The position numbers and the translations under genes were made by a program. The notes under the pieces were generated by a model. It did not search any database, was not told where the DNA came from, and was given only the letters and a program-made list of their open reading frames with translations. Below, in pieces: positions 8,275 through 16,495 of a DNA stretch of 64,000 nucleotides. The DNA comes from Mucilaginibacter celer. Its GTDB lineage: Bacteria > Bacteroidota > Bacteroidia > Sphingobacteriales > Sphingobacteriaceae. Where the stretch lies: assembly GCF_003576455.2 (NCBI RefSeq), contig NZ_CP032869.1:2914001-2978000 (forward strand), in the 5' to 3' direction. Within the stretch, counting starts at the first letter, position 1; each line of letters begins with the position of its first letter.

Positions 8275-10413
8275 ATGTCTAAACATAAAAAGAAAAACTC
8301 ATCTATACACCAGGTATTTACCAAACTGGTGCTCGATATATTTGAACAAAACGGCAATACGCCACTCAACTATAAGCAGGTATCTGCAAAACTAAATGTG
8401 CGCGATGATGAAGGTCGCCAGGTAATACTTGAAATACTTAAAGAAGAGGCATTTAAATCAGTTTTAAAAGAGACGGCTCCCGGCAAATTCCAGCTTATTG
8501 AACTTAAAACCTTTGTTGAAGGTATTGTTGATATGACTGCCGATGGCTCGGCCTTCATCGTTACCGATGATGAATTTGAAAGCGATATTTTCATCGCCCC
8601 ACGCAAGCTGCGCACTGCCCTTAACGGCGACCGGGTAAAAGTTTATGTATACGCCAAAAGCCGCGGCAAAAACAAGGAAGGCGAGGTAATCGAGATTATT
8701 AAACGCGCCAAAATGGAGTTTACCGGCGTGGTTAAACTCTCTGAGCGTTATGCATTTTTCATTCCGGACGACCGCAAGATGATGCACGATATTTTTATCC
8801 CGATGGCCGAGCTTAACGGGGCAAAAAATGGCATCAAAGCCATTGCCGAAATTACCGATTGGCCAACGGAAGCTAAAAACCCCATCGGTCGCATTAAATA
8901 CGTTTTAGGGGCACAAGGTGAGAACGATACGGAAATGAATGCCATCCTGGCCGAGTATGGTTTTCCATTAGCTTTTCCTGCGGAGGTTGAGCATGAAGCT
9001 GAAGAAATTCCGGATGTGATCACGCCCGAAGAAATTGCCAAACGTCGCGACTTCCGCAATATTACCACTTTCACTATCGATCCATTTGATGCCAAGGATT
9101 TTGACGATGCCCTATCCTACCGGGTACTCGAAAACGGCAACTATGAGGTTGGCGTACACATTGCCGATGTGTCGCACTATATCATCCCCGATTCGGCTTT
9201 AGATAAAGAGGCATTGGAAAGGGCTACTTCGGTTTATTTGGTAGACAGGGTGATTCCAATGCTGCCCGAAAGGCTTTCGAACGGGCTTTGCTCGCTTCGC
9301 CCTAAAGAAGAAAAACTATGCTTCTCGGCAGTATTTGAAATGGATGAGGAAGCCAATATCATTACCGAATGGTATGGCAAAACCATCATTTACTCCGACA
9401 GGCGTTTCACATACGAAGAGGTGCAGGAAGTGATTGAAAGCGGCGAAGGCGATTTTAAAGATGAAATATTTAAGCTAAACGCCCTTGCACACAAACTGCG
9501 CGTGCGCAAATTTAGAAACGGCGCTATCAGCTTCGAAACAACCGAGGTTAAGTTTAAGCTTGATGAAACCGGAAAACCCATAGGCGTTTATGTAAAAGAG
9601 CGCAAAGATGCCCATAAACTGATTGAGGATTTTATGCTACTGGCCAACCGCAAGGTAGCCGAACGCGTAAGCAAAATGGGCAAAGGCAAACATAAATACA
9701 CTTTTGTATATCGTGTGCATGATTCACCAAAGCCCGATGCGCTGGCAAATTTTGCTCAGTTTGCAGCCAGGTTTGGTTATAAAATCAACACCAAATCGGA
9801 TAAAGAAACCGCCAAATCGCTCAACTTTTTGATGGAGGATGTTGAAGGTAAAAAGGAGCAGAATGTGTTAACGCACCTCGCCATCCGCTCAATGGCTAAG
9901 GCTTTGTATACCACCAAAAGCAGCAGCCATTACGGCCTGGCATTTGATCATTATACACATTTCACCTCGCCCATCCGCCGTTACCCGGATGTGATGGTTC
10001 ACCGCCTGCTGTTCCACTATTTAAACGGAGGGCAATCGGCCAATGCCGAGTTTTATGAAAAGTTGTGCGTACACAGCTCGGCCATGGAGAAAAAAGCAGC
10101 CGATGCCGAACGATCTTCGGTAAAATACAAACAAGCTGAGTATCTTCGCGACCAGGTTGGCAATACCTTTACAGGCATCATATCGGGCGTTACCGAATGG
10201 GGCATGTATGTTGAGATCATCGAAAATAAATGCGAAGGCATGATCCGCCTGCGCGATATTTCGGACGATTTTTATACTTTGGACGAGAAAAACTATGCCA
10301 TCATCGGACAGCGTAAAAAGAAAATATATCAGCTGGGTGATGAGGTAAAGATCAAAGTAAAACAGGTTGACCTAACTAAAAAACAGATAGATTTTTCACT
10401 GGTACAGGAATAA
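8275..10413 (+). CDS. rnr: Ribonuclease R
   Basis: A 712-residue RNase II/R family 3'-5' exoribonuclease that degrades structured RNA processively in the cytoplasm. Domains in order: an N-terminal winged-helix-like region (about residues 10-75), cold-shock domains (about 80-220), the RNB catalytic domain with the acidic metal-binding cluster TIDPFDAKDFDDALSY (about 265-280) and FTSPIRRYPDVMVHRLL (about 565-581), and a C-terminal S1 domain (about residues 625-710, starting GNTFTGIISGVTEWGMYVE). The length matches RNase R rather than RNase II. It is followed after a large inverted repeat by the polyprenyl synthase gene. A lysine-rich N-terminus (SKHKKKNS) is usual for the family. Confidence 0.97.
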   Translation: MSKHKKKNSSIHQVFTKLVLDIFEQNGNTPLNYKQVSAKLNVRDDEGRQVILEILKEEAFKSVLKETAPGKFQLIELKTFVEGIVDMTADGSAFIVTDDEFESDIFIAPRKLRTALNGDRVKVYVYAKSRGKNKEGEVIEIIKRAKMEFTGVVKLSERYAFFIPDDRKMMHDIFIPMAELNGAKNGIKAIAEITDWPTEAKNPIGRIKYVLGAQGENDTEMNAILAEYGFPLAFPAEVEHEAEEIPDVITPEEIAKRRDFRNITTFTIDPFDAKDFDDALSYRVLENGNYEVGVHIADVSHYIIPDSALDKEALERATSVYLVDRVIPMLPERLSNGLCSLRPKEEKLCFSAVFEMDEEANIITEWYGKTIIYSDRRFTYEEVQEVIESGEGDFKDEIFKLNALAHKLRVRKFRNGAISFETTEVKFKLDETGKPIGVYVKERKDAHKLIEDFMLLANRKVAERVSKMGKGKHKYTFVYRVHDSPKPDALANFAQFAARFGYKINTKSDKETAKSLNFLMEDVEGKKEQNVLTHLAIRSMAKALYTTKSSSHYGLAFDHYTHFTSPIRRYPDVMVHRLLFHYLNGGQSANAEFYEKLCVHSSAMEKKAADAERSSVKYKQAEYLRDQVGNTFTGIISGVTEWGMYVEIIENKCEGMIRLRDISDDFYTLDEKNYAIIGQRKKKIYQLGDEVKIKVKQVDLTKKQIDFSLVQE

Positions 10414-10419
10414 AAACTG

Positions 10420-10493
10420 AACCTTGATTCGCCTGATTTTAGGATTACTTGAATAATGTATCAGAAAATCCTAAAATCAGGAAAATCAGGGTT
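10420..10493. repeat. 27-base near-perfect inverted repeat (REP-like; possible rnr terminator)
   Basis: Arms 10420-10446 and 10467-10493 are complementary at 24 of 27 positions, with 15 consecutive perfect pairs (CCTGATTTTAGGATT) next to a 20-base loop. It fills the gap between rnr and the polyprenyl synthase gene and ends 11 bases before that gene's start. The transcript would form a long hairpin here, but there is no T-run, so an intergenic repeat or RNA-stability element is as likely as a terminator. Confidence 0.8.
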
Positions 10494-10504
10494 CCACTTA
10501 AAAA

Positions 10505-11479
10505 ATGAAACAACTTACAGAGTTACAGTTACTGATAAATAAAGCGGTTGGCAAGTTAAGTTACCCGGCTTACCCGGCCGATTTGTATGAACCGATAAGC
10601 TATATTCTTTCTATTGGCGGCAAACGTATGCGCCCCGCGCTGCTTTTGTTAGCCTGCGATCTTTTTGGCGGCGATGTTAACAAGGCTATTGAGCCAGCTT
10701 TAGCCATTGAGGTATTTCACAACTTTACCCTGATGCATGATGATATCATGGATAAGGCCCCGCTACGTCGTGGTAAAGCAACCGTGCACGAAAAGTGGAA
10801 CACCAATGTGGCAATCCTATCGGGCGATGCCATGATGGTGGAAGCCAACCGCATGATGATGATGGTTGACGATAATATACTGCGTGAAGTACTGAATGTA
10901 TTTAACGATACCGCCACAGGCGTTTGTGAAGGGCAGCAGATTGATATGAGCTTTGAGCAACGTAACGATGTTGGCATTGCCGAGTATCTGGATATGATCC
11001 GCCTGAAAACTGCTGTGCTGCTTGGTGGAACGATGAAAATAGGCTCCATCATTGGCGGAGCTTCTGCTACAGATGCGGAACTGATCGACGCGTTTGGGGT
11101 TAACCTGGGGATAGCATTCCAATTGCAGGATGATATACTGGATGTATATGGCGACCCGGAAAAGTTTGGCAAACAGGTTGGCGGCGATATCATCTCCAAC
11201 AAAAAAACATACCTGTTGATTAAAGCGCTGGAGTTAGCAAAAAACGAAGCCAAAGCCGAACTTAATAACTGGATCAACCTTGACCAATTTGACAACATTG
11301 AGAAGGTTGCCGCAGTAACCGCAATTTACGATAGCCTGGACGTAAGACCATACGCCGAACAAGCCATGCACTCATTTGCCGATAAAGCCTTTGCCGCCCT
11401 TGAAGCGATAAGCCTGCCCGAAGATCATAAACAATACCTCCGCGATTTTGCCGACAGCTTGCTGGTAAGGGAGAATTGA
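10505..11479 (+). CDS. Polyprenyl diphosphate synthase (trans-isoprenyl diphosphate synthase)
   Basis: A 324-residue head-to-tail prenyl transferase that condenses isopentenyl diphosphate with an allylic diphosphate. Both aspartate-rich magnesium motifs are clear: the first DDIMD at residues 79-83 (in MHDDIMDKAPLRRG) and the second DDILD (in FQLQDDILDVYGD). The substrate-binding GGKRMRP lies upstream of the first. The fifth residue before the first motif region is not diagnostic enough by eye to set chain length; a geranylgeranyl/farnesyl or a longer (menaquinone side chain) product are all possible. It is followed 13 bases later by a TonB-domain gene. Confidence 0.93.
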   Translation: MKQLTELQLLINKAVGKLSYPAYPADLYEPISYILSIGGKRMRPALLLLACDLFGGDVNKAIEPALAIEVFHNFTLMHDDIMDKAPLRRGKATVHEKWNTNVAILSGDAMMVEANRMMMMVDDNILREVLNVFNDTATGVCEGQQIDMSFEQRNDVGIAEYLDMIRLKTAVLLGGTMKIGSIIGGASATDAELIDAFGVNLGIAFQLQDDILDVYGDPEKFGKQVGGDIISNKKTYLLIKALELAKNEAKAELNNWINLDQFDNIEKVAAVTAIYDSLDVRPYAEQAMHSFADKAFAALEAISLPEDHKQYLRDFADSLLVREN

Positions 11480-11492
11480 TTTATATTTAAGG

Positions 11493-11852
11493 ATGAAGAA
11501 ATATTTACCCATCCTTATCCTTTTATTGATTTCATCGGGCTTGAACGCCCAAAAGCTTATGCCGCCGCATTTTCGTGGCGGAGATAAAGCTTTTCATGAT
11601 TTTTTAGATCAAAACCTTAAATGGCCAAAAGATACACTTGTTAAACAGGGCGTAGTTAAAGTGAGCTTCTTTGTAGAAAGCAATGGCACACTTTCGGATA
11701 TTAAATTAGCGCAGGGTTTTGCACCCGAATTTGATAAGGAAGCCCTTAGGGTTATCAGGCTTTCGCCTAAATGGGTTCCGGCAACGCGTGGAGGAAAGCC
11801 TATTAAATCAAAATATTCGGTTCCTATTCAGTATGAGTTAACAGTATATTGA
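11493..11852 (+). CDS. Small secreted TonB C-terminal-domain protein
   Basis: A 119-residue protein with a signal peptide (MKKYLPILILLLISSGLNAQ) followed directly by a single TonB C-terminal-like domain. Family features: FRGGDKAFHDFLDQNLKWP at the start, VVKVSFFVESNGTLSDIKL in the middle, EALRVIRLSPKWVPA and a closing SVPIQY strand. True TonB has an N-terminal membrane anchor and a proline-rich spacer; both are missing here, so it cannot span from inner to outer membrane by itself. It is the first of four related small genes around an M1 peptidase gene. Function is unknown; a periplasmic binding or adaptor role is an inference. Confidence 0.82.
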   Translation: MKKYLPILILLLISSGLNAQKLMPPHFRGGDKAFHDFLDQNLKWPKDTLVKQGVVKVSFFVESNGTLSDIKLAQGFAPEFDKEALRVIRLSPKWVPATRGGKPIKSKYSVPIQYELTVY

Positions 11853-11854
11853 TT

Positions 11855-12262
11855 ATGAGAGGGATTTTAGTATTGTTTTTTTTAGTATTTCTTACGATAA
11901 CTGCAAAAGCACAAAATGGCACTTCGCCCGAGATTGATACAGCGACTATTTCTTGCAAATGCGGTCATAAAGTAGATAAAATACCAGAATTTCCAGGAGG
12001 CGAGCAAGGGTTTGAGGCATTTATCAAGAAAAATTTAAAGCAACAAGCAAACAAACATGACAATGGCAGGGGGCGTGTGATAGCTGCCTTTTTCATTGAA
12101 ACAGACGGAAGGATAACCAACATTCGTATTATTAGAGGAGTATCATCCGAAAAAGATAAAGAAGTTGTACGATTGATGAAAAAAAGCCCGAGGTGGAAAC
12201 CAGCCATTAATAATGGCAAACCCGAGCGCTTCGAATATTTTATTCCTATTTCCTTCAAATAA
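11855..12262 (+). CDS. Small secreted TonB C-terminal-domain protein
   Basis: 135 residues with a signal peptide (MRGILVLFFLVFLTITAKAQ) and one TonB C-terminal-like domain. Motifs: IPEFPGGEQGFEAFIKKNL, the hallmark PEFPGG opening of Bacteroidota TonB domains, then VIAAFFIETDGRITNIRII and MKKSPRWKPAINNGKP. ATG 11855 is preferred over a TTG at 11849 because the signal peptide begins there. It starts 2 bases after the stop of the previous paralogue, so the two are likely co-translated. It has two cysteines near the mature N-terminus (SCKCGHK) that its neighbours lack. Function unknown. Confidence 0.82.
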   Translation: MRGILVLFFLVFLTITAKAQNGTSPEIDTATISCKCGHKVDKIPEFPGGEQGFEAFIKKNLKQQANKHDNGRGRVIAAFFIETDGRITNIRIIRGVSSEKDKEVVRLMKKSPRWKPAINNGKPERFEYFIPISFK

Positions 12263-12285
12263 AGCTTATTATCTAAAACACTGCC

Positions 12286-12609
12286 ATGCAAAAACAAACA
12301 ATAAAAATAACAGAAGCAGCGCTAACTACTACTTTCAATTTTGATGCGATAAAAAAATTCATCGATTATATAACCGAAAACCTGAAATACCCGGAGGCTG
12401 AAACCATAGAGGGTGAAGTTGTGGTTGAATATACAACCGACGAAGAAGGTAAACTGATTGAGGCACACATTAAACAAAGCTTATCCGAAGCTACGGATGC
12501 CGAAGCTTTACGGGTGATCCGTTCTTACACCGATTGGAGGCCCCGGGTTATCCATAGCCAGCCTAAACAAAGCAAACATACTATACCATTACGTTTTAAA
12601 CGCCCATAG
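12286..12609 (+). CDS. TonB C-terminal-domain-like protein without signal peptide
   Basis: A 107-residue protein with the same fold signature as its neighbours (FDAIKKFIDYITENLKYPE, VVVEYTTDEEGKLIEAHIK, EALRVIRSYTDWRPRV, HTIPLRFK) but starting MQKQTIKITEA with no hydrophobic leader, so it should stay in the cytoplasm. No upstream in-frame start that would add a leader was found before the previous gene's end. It lies 4 bases before the M1 peptidase gene. A cytoplasmic free-standing TonB-like domain is unusual; it may be a decayed or re-purposed copy. Confidence 0.75.
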   Translation: MQKQTIKITEAALTTTFNFDAIKKFIDYITENLKYPEAETIEGEVVVEYTTDEEGKLIEAHIKQSLSEATDAEALRVIRSYTDWRPRVIHSQPKQSKHTIPLRFKRP

Positions 12610-12613
12610 TTAA

Positions 12614-14209
12614 ATGAAAAGAATTTTATCGGTCACCCTGTCGCTCTTTATGTCTACCTGCCTGTTACAGGCCCAAACCCTAACATCAGGCGGAAAGCTC
12701 AAACCTGAGCAAGCCATAATGGATGTAAGGCATTACACCATTTCGCTTGCTGTTGATCCGGAGCAGAAAACCATAGATGGCTTTACTACCATCGACGTGA
12801 TCATGGCGAAGGCAACCAAAGTTTTACTTTTTGATTTGCTGGATTCGTTAACCGTAAGCAAAGTACTGGTAAACGGCAAACCCGAAACTTTTGATTACAA
12901 AAACAATCTCATTACCATACACACCGCCAAAGAACTACCCGCGGGCAAAGCCAGCGTGAAAGTAATTTACGGCGGCAAACCCCACGTGGCCCGTCGACCG
13001 CCCTGGGATGACGGCTTTATCTGGACACGTGATTCAACCGGGCATCAATGGATGGCTATTACTGCCGAGGGTACCGGCGGCAAACTGTATTTCCCATGTA
13101 AAGATCACCCATCTGATGAGCCCGACGAAGGTGCAGATCTGATCATTACCGTTCCTAAAGATCTGGTAGTAGCGGGTCCGGGCTTATTGAAAAAAGTGAG
13201 TAAACAAGGTGAAACAGCTACCTATCATTGGCAAACCAAATATCCTATCAATAACTACAGCATCCTTTTTAACGCGGGCGATTATACGGTAGTAAGCAGG
13301 CCATATACCACAGTTGATGGCCATAACGTGCCGGTGCAGTTTTATGTATTAAAAGAACATGCAGCCAAAGCCCAACATCACCTGGATATCTTTATCAAAA
13401 CCATCAAAGAGCAGGAGAAATATTTTGGCGAATACCCATGGGCTAAAGAGAAGATAGGGATTGTTGAAACCCCTCACCTGGGTATGGAACACCAAACAAT
13501 GAATGCTTACGGTGCAAAATTCAGGTACAGCAAAGTTGGCGGCGAAGATTACGACGGCCTTATGCATCACGAGTTTGGCCACGAATGGTGGGGCAACAAA
13601 GTAACAGCAAAAGATTGGGGCGACTACTGGATTCACGAAGGTATCTGTACTTACGGCGACGCCCTTTACATACGCGAGTTTGAAGGCGAAAAGGCTTATA
13701 TCAAATTCTTTCAAAACTCGGCTTTATCCTTCGGCAATAAAATCCCGATTGTGATAGGTAAGGATATCGACGAAGAATCGGCCTATAATGGCGACATCTA
13801 CGGCAAAGGCGCCTTCTTTATGCATACGCTGCGGTATGTAATGGGCGATAGCACCTTCTTCCCTACCCTTAAAGGTTTTGTTACCGATCCGCGTTATACT
13901 TATAACAACCTGGCCAGTACCGAAGATGTGATCGATTATTTCAGCAAGGCGGCGGGGAAAGATTTGAAACCCTTGTTTGATCTGTTTATCTATTCCACCA
14001 ATAAACTGGAAGTGCATGTAAAAGCACAGCGCGGCGATAAGTACCAGGTTCAACTACTTAATATCGATATGCCTTTACCTGTTGATATCACGGCAGATGG
14101 CATTACTAAGAAATATACATTGGATAAAAAGGGAATTACGATTATTAGTAAAACAATGCCGGTTATTGATCCGGATACCTATTATCTCAAAAAACTCATT
14201 ATTGAATAA
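12614..14209 (+). CDS. M1 family zinc metallopeptidase (aminopeptidase), exported
   Basis: A 531-residue secreted peptidase of the aminopeptidase N/leukotriene A4 hydrolase family. It has a signal peptide (MKRILSVTLSLFMSTCLLQAQ), an N-terminal beta-rich domain, and the catalytic zinc site HEFGHEWWGN (H319, E320, H323) with the third ligand E342 in IHEGICTY, exactly the HExxH-x18-E spacing. The exopeptidase GAMEN motif is replaced by GMEHQTMNAYG, as in many bacterial M1 proteins. It is shorter than classical PepN (about 870 residues) because the C-terminal helical domain is missing. It probably cleaves peptides in the periplasm. It is embedded among four TonB-domain genes with gaps of only 4 bases on either side, so it belongs to that operon. 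Confidence 0.9.
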   Translation: MKRILSVTLSLFMSTCLLQAQTLTSGGKLKPEQAIMDVRHYTISLAVDPEQKTIDGFTTIDVIMAKATKVLLFDLLDSLTVSKVLVNGKPETFDYKNNLITIHTAKELPAGKASVKVIYGGKPHVARRPPWDDGFIWTRDSTGHQWMAITAEGTGGKLYFPCKDHPSDEPDEGADLIITVPKDLVVAGPGLLKKVSKQGETATYHWQTKYPINNYSILFNAGDYTVVSRPYTTVDGHNVPVQFYVLKEHAAKAQHHLDIFIKTIKEQEKYFGEYPWAKEKIGIVETPHLGMEHQTMNAYGAKFRYSKVGGEDYDGLMHHEFGHEWWGNKVTAKDWGDYWIHEGICTYGDALYIREFEGEKAYIKFFQNSALSFGNKIPIVIGKDIDEESAYNGDIYGKGAFFMHTLRYVMGDSTFFPTLKGFVTDPRYTYNNLASTEDVIDYFSKAAGKDLKPLFDLFIYSTNKLEVHVKAQRGDKYQVQLLNIDMPLPVDITADGITKKYTLDKKGITIISKTMPVIDPDTYYLKKLIIE

Positions 14210-14213
14210 GTTT

Positions 14214-14630
14214 ATGAAAGGCTGGCTTGTATCGGGTTTGATGTTGCTTTCTGTTACTTCATTTGCTCAAAGCAAATTAAAAAAGGCAGGTATTAAACCA
14301 GATACAGCCGTTTACACTTCGGTAGACATGGTGCCTGAATTTCCCGGAGGGTTAGAAAGGTTTGGCGCTTATTTGGCAAAAACAAAAATACCGGCGTTAG
14401 ATACTACGGAAAGATTGCCTGGTAGGATGCATATACAAGTGATTGTAGAGAAAGACGGAAGTTTAACCCATTTTAAAATAGTGCGCAGTAGTGGCAGTAA
14501 AATAATGGATCGGGCATATCTTGACCGTATCCGTCAATCGCCTAAATGGAAACCAGGCCTTTTGCACGGCAGACCTGTGAGGGTGACATATAGTATTCCA
14601 ATTATTGTCTGCTTCACCGGAGATGAATAA
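14214..14630 (+). CDS. Small secreted TonB C-terminal-domain protein
   Basis: 138 residues: signal peptide (MKGWLVSGLMLLSVTSFAQ), a short linker, then a TonB C-terminal-like domain with MVPEFPGGLERFGAYLAKT, MHIQVIVEKDGSLTHFKIV and RIRQSPKWKPGLLHGRPV. The frame is open further upstream to 14082, but that part lies inside the M1 gene and has no leader; ATG 14214, 4 bases after the M1 stop, gives a clean signal peptide. It is the last gene before a strong terminator, and so probably the end of the operon that begins near 11493. Function unknown. Confidence 0.82.
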   Translation: MKGWLVSGLMLLSVTSFAQSKLKKAGIKPDTAVYTSVDMVPEFPGGLERFGAYLAKTKIPALDTTERLPGRMHIQVIVEKDGSLTHFKIVRSSGSKIMDRAYLDRIRQSPKWKPGLLHGRPVRVTYSIPIIVCFTGDE

Positions 14631-14639
14631 TCCCCAAAC

Positions 14640-14673
14640 AAAAAATCCCGATCAAAACTGACCGGGATTTTTT
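14640..14673. terminator. Bidirectional intrinsic terminator
   Basis: AAAAATCCCGATC, a short loop, GACCGGGATTTTT: a strong GC stem flanked by an A-run and a T-run, so it can act in both directions. It separates the TonB/M1 operon from the convergent rpmA gene. Confidence 0.88.
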
Positions 14674-14696
14674 ATATCCTAATGTTTGTTAACTGA

Positions 14697-15119
14697 TTAC
14701 TCAGCTACAACTTCTTCAGCAGCATCAGCAGCTTCTTCTTTTTTAGCTTTTGGAGCAGCTTTCTTTTTTGGAGCTTCTTCAGCAGCAGGAGCTTCTACTG
14801 TAACAGCTTTAGCTTCTTTTTTTGCTTTAGGTGCAGGTGCAGCTACTTCTTCAACTTCAGCAGCCTCAAAAGGAACTACTGATACGTATGAACGGTTATC
14901 AGCTTTCTTTTTGAAAACTACGATACCTTCTGCAAGAGCGAATAAAGTATGATCTTTACCCAAACCTACGTTTAAACCCGGATTGTGTTTGGTACCACGC
15001 TGACGAACGATGATGTTACCTGCAATAGCTGGCTGACCACCGAAAATTTTGATACCTAAACGTTTGCTATGGGATTCGCGGCCGTTTTTGGAACTACCGG
15101 CCCCTTTTTTGTGTGCCAT
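14697..15119 (-). CDS. rpmA: 50S ribosomal protein L27 with long charged C-terminal extension
   Basis: Residues 1 to about 88 are a standard L27: start [16 protein letters not shown], then [23 protein letters not shown] and [11 protein letters not shown]27 sits near the peptidyl transferase centre of the large subunit, its N-terminus reaching the tRNA ends. Normal L27 is about 85 residues; this one continues for about 50 more, made almost only of alanine, lysine, glutamate, proline and valine (repeats such as APKAKKEAK and [14 protein letters not shown], ending EEVVAE). The tail is low-complexity and probably disordered. There is no sign of a frameshift: codon use continues smoothly and a terminator follows. 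It is the second gene of the rplU-rpmA operon, as in most bacteria. Confidence 0.96.
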   Translation of the reverse strand: MAHKKGAGSSKNGRESHSKRLGIKIFGGQPAIAGNIIVRQRGTKHNPGLNVGLGKDHTLFALAEGIVVFKKKADNRSYVSVVPFEAAEVEEVAAPAPKAKKEAKAVTVEAPAAEEAPKKKAAPKAKKEEAADAAEEVVAE

Positions 15120-15172
15120 TTTTTATTTCTTTTATAGAATTGCCTAAACAACTCCTTTGGTTCAACCTTTAA

Positions 15173-15481
15173 TTATAATGTAATACCGGTGATCTCAATT
15201 TTGGTAAATTGCTGACGGTGACCGTTTTTCTTTTTGTAACCTTTTCTTCTTTTCTTTTTGAAGATGATCACTTTATCACCTTTTAAATGAGACAGGATCT
15301 TAGCCGATACTTTAGCACCTTTCAAATCAGAACCTAATTTGAATGCGCCTTCGTTTTCTGCTAACAATACATTGTCAAATTCAATATTAGCGCCTTCATC
15401 GCCTTGTAATCTGTGTACAAAGATCTGCTGGTCTTTAGCAACTTTAAATTGCTGTCCTGCTATACTTACTATTGCGTACAT
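15173..15481 (-). CDS. rplU: 50S ribosomal protein L21
   Basis: 102 residues with the L21 signatures MYAIVSIAGQQFKV, GDKVIIFKKKRRKGYKKKNGHRQ and the end KIEITGITL. It binds 23S rRNA in the large subunit. It is the first gene of the rplU-rpmA pair, 53 bases before rpmA, and has its own consensus promoter upstream. Confidence 0.98.
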   Translation of the reverse strand: MYAIVSIAGQQFKVAKDQQIFVHRLQGDEGANIEFDNVLLAENEGAFKLGSDLKGAKVSAKILSHLKGDKVIIFKKKRRKGYKKKNGHRQQFTKIEITGITL

Positions 15482-15515
15482 GTTTTGTTAATTATTTGTT
15501 TTAAAATTCGAGGTG

Positions 15516-15546
15516 CAAATATAGGGATTGATTATTTAATAAACAA
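15516..15546 (-). promoter_or_regulatory. Promoter of rplU-rpmA (Bacteroidota -33/-7 type)
   Basis: Read on the minus strand, TATATTTG (15523 to 15516) matches TAnnTTTG exactly and a TTG element (15546 to 15544) lies 20 bases upstream. The start of transcription would fall near 15510, giving a leader of about 30 bases. Confidence 0.7.
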
Positions 15547-15558
15547 TACGCCTGAGTT

Positions 15559-16071
15559 TTATTTTTTACTTTTACCCCGGGCCTCAACAGCAGTTATCCT
15601 TTGCTGTATTTCGGCAATCAGGCGCTGGTTGGCATCAATTAGTTTAGGGTTACCAAAATAATCGCTGTCAAAAATCACGCGCTTGGTTTTTTCCTTGTAT
15701 TTAAACTCAATAATATAACGCACAGCCTTGCCTTTAGCCGCAGCGGTTGTATCGCCAATTTCATTCGAGGGAAAATCCCAGAAACCTAAATCGGCAGCTT
15801 TGCGGTGCAGATATAGCAGGTCGTCTTTGGTAAAATGCAGGTGCTCGCTGATCAGCGAATCGCGCTTATCCAGGTATTGAAACATGCCGGTATGCGAATC
15901 ATATTTATTTACCAGGCTATCCTTATGGCCATATTGAAAATTTAATGATTGAAAATCGACAAAACGATAAGGGGCATTTTTAATCATCATACCATAATAA
16001 TAAACGCAGTACAGAATAAACGGCACTACAACTACCATGAATAAGAATACCTTTTTGGTGCGGGGAGACAT
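15559..16071 (-). CDS. Hypothetical protein with one N-terminal membrane helix
   Basis: 170 residues, not recognised. One hydrophobic segment (about residues 8-28: FLFMVVVVPFILYCVYYYG) is followed by a soluble domain of mixed charge, so it is likely an inner-membrane protein with a periplasmic domain. The C-terminal third (about residues 118-165: RYIIEFKYKEKTKRVIFD, then LIDANQRLIAEIQQRI) ends in a basic, coiled-coil-like helix. It starts with a positive MSPRTKK. The gene has its own reading direction with rplU but a 77-base gap containing the rplU promoter, so it does not depend on that operon; no clear promoter of its own was seen. Confidence 0.7.
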   Translation of the reverse strand: MSPRTKKVFLFMVVVVPFILYCVYYYGMMIKNAPYRFVDFQSLNFQYGHKDSLVNKYDSHTGMFQYLDKRDSLISEHLHFTKDDLLYLHRKAADLGFWDFPSNEIGDTTAAAKGKAVRYIIEFKYKEKTKRVIFDSDYFGNPKLIDANQRLIAEIQQRITAVEARGKSKK

Positions 16072-16188
16072 ATATAGTTATTTAGTGAATTGTTGAATTA
16101 GTAAATGAGTTGTTTTTTTTCAGACGTCATTATAAGTAATAAAAGCCGCGGCCTCTAAAGGAGACGTGACATTTGGCGGGCGGCACTG

Positions 16189-16257
16189 CCACTCTGAGCT
16201 TTTCGAAGAGTCGCGTGCAAAGGCCCTGCCTACCATGCTTCGACAGGCTCAGCACGA
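16189..16257. repeat. Dispersed palindromic element (CTGAGC..TCGAAG family)
   Basis: CTGAGCTTTTCGAAG (16194-16208) and CTTCGACAGGCTCAG (16238-16252) are inverted copies matching at 13 of 15 positions. The sequence family GCTTCGACAGGCTCAG is a familiar intergenic repeat in many Bacteroidota genomes; that is recalled, not checked. Confidence 0.65.
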
Positions 16258-16422
16258 CACCCATTCAATTGCGTCATGGGTGGGCCGAAGCAAATCCCCT
16301 ATAAGAAGCTTCTGTATGCATCGTTGTTGGTTGTTTTATTGTTACTGATTATTTTATATTATTAGCTTTCAATAAATGTCTTCTTCTAACTTTAATTATA
16401 ACGCGGGCGTTGCCTGCGGCCC

Positions 16423-16495
16423 GGGCTTTCCGTTGCAAGTCCTCGCCTTTCCGGCGCACAGCCCAACCCGCGCTGTGGGCTTTCCACTGCAATCC
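16423..16495. repeat. GC-rich direct repeat
   Basis: GGGCTTTCCGTTGCAAGTCC (16423-16442) recurs as GGGCTTTCCACTGCAATCC (16477-16495) within a block of high G+C content, unlike its flanks. Probably part of a dispersed intergenic repeat; no mobile-element gene is near. Confidence 0.5.

Noticed and set aside
10717..11298. 193-codon open frame on the minus strand inside the polyprenyl synthase gene
   Set aside because: It is a shadow of the real gene: serine-rich nonsense sequence with no domain, fully inside a clear enzyme gene.
14082..14213. Upstream extension of the fourth TonB-domain gene
   Set aside because: It lies within the M1 peptidase gene and would hide the signal peptide; the ATG at 14214 is a better start.
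14686..14952. 88-codon alanine/serine-rich frame on the plus strand opposite rpmA
   Set aside because: It mirrors the alanine/lysine-rich tail of L27 and overlaps the terminator; there is no separate signal for it.
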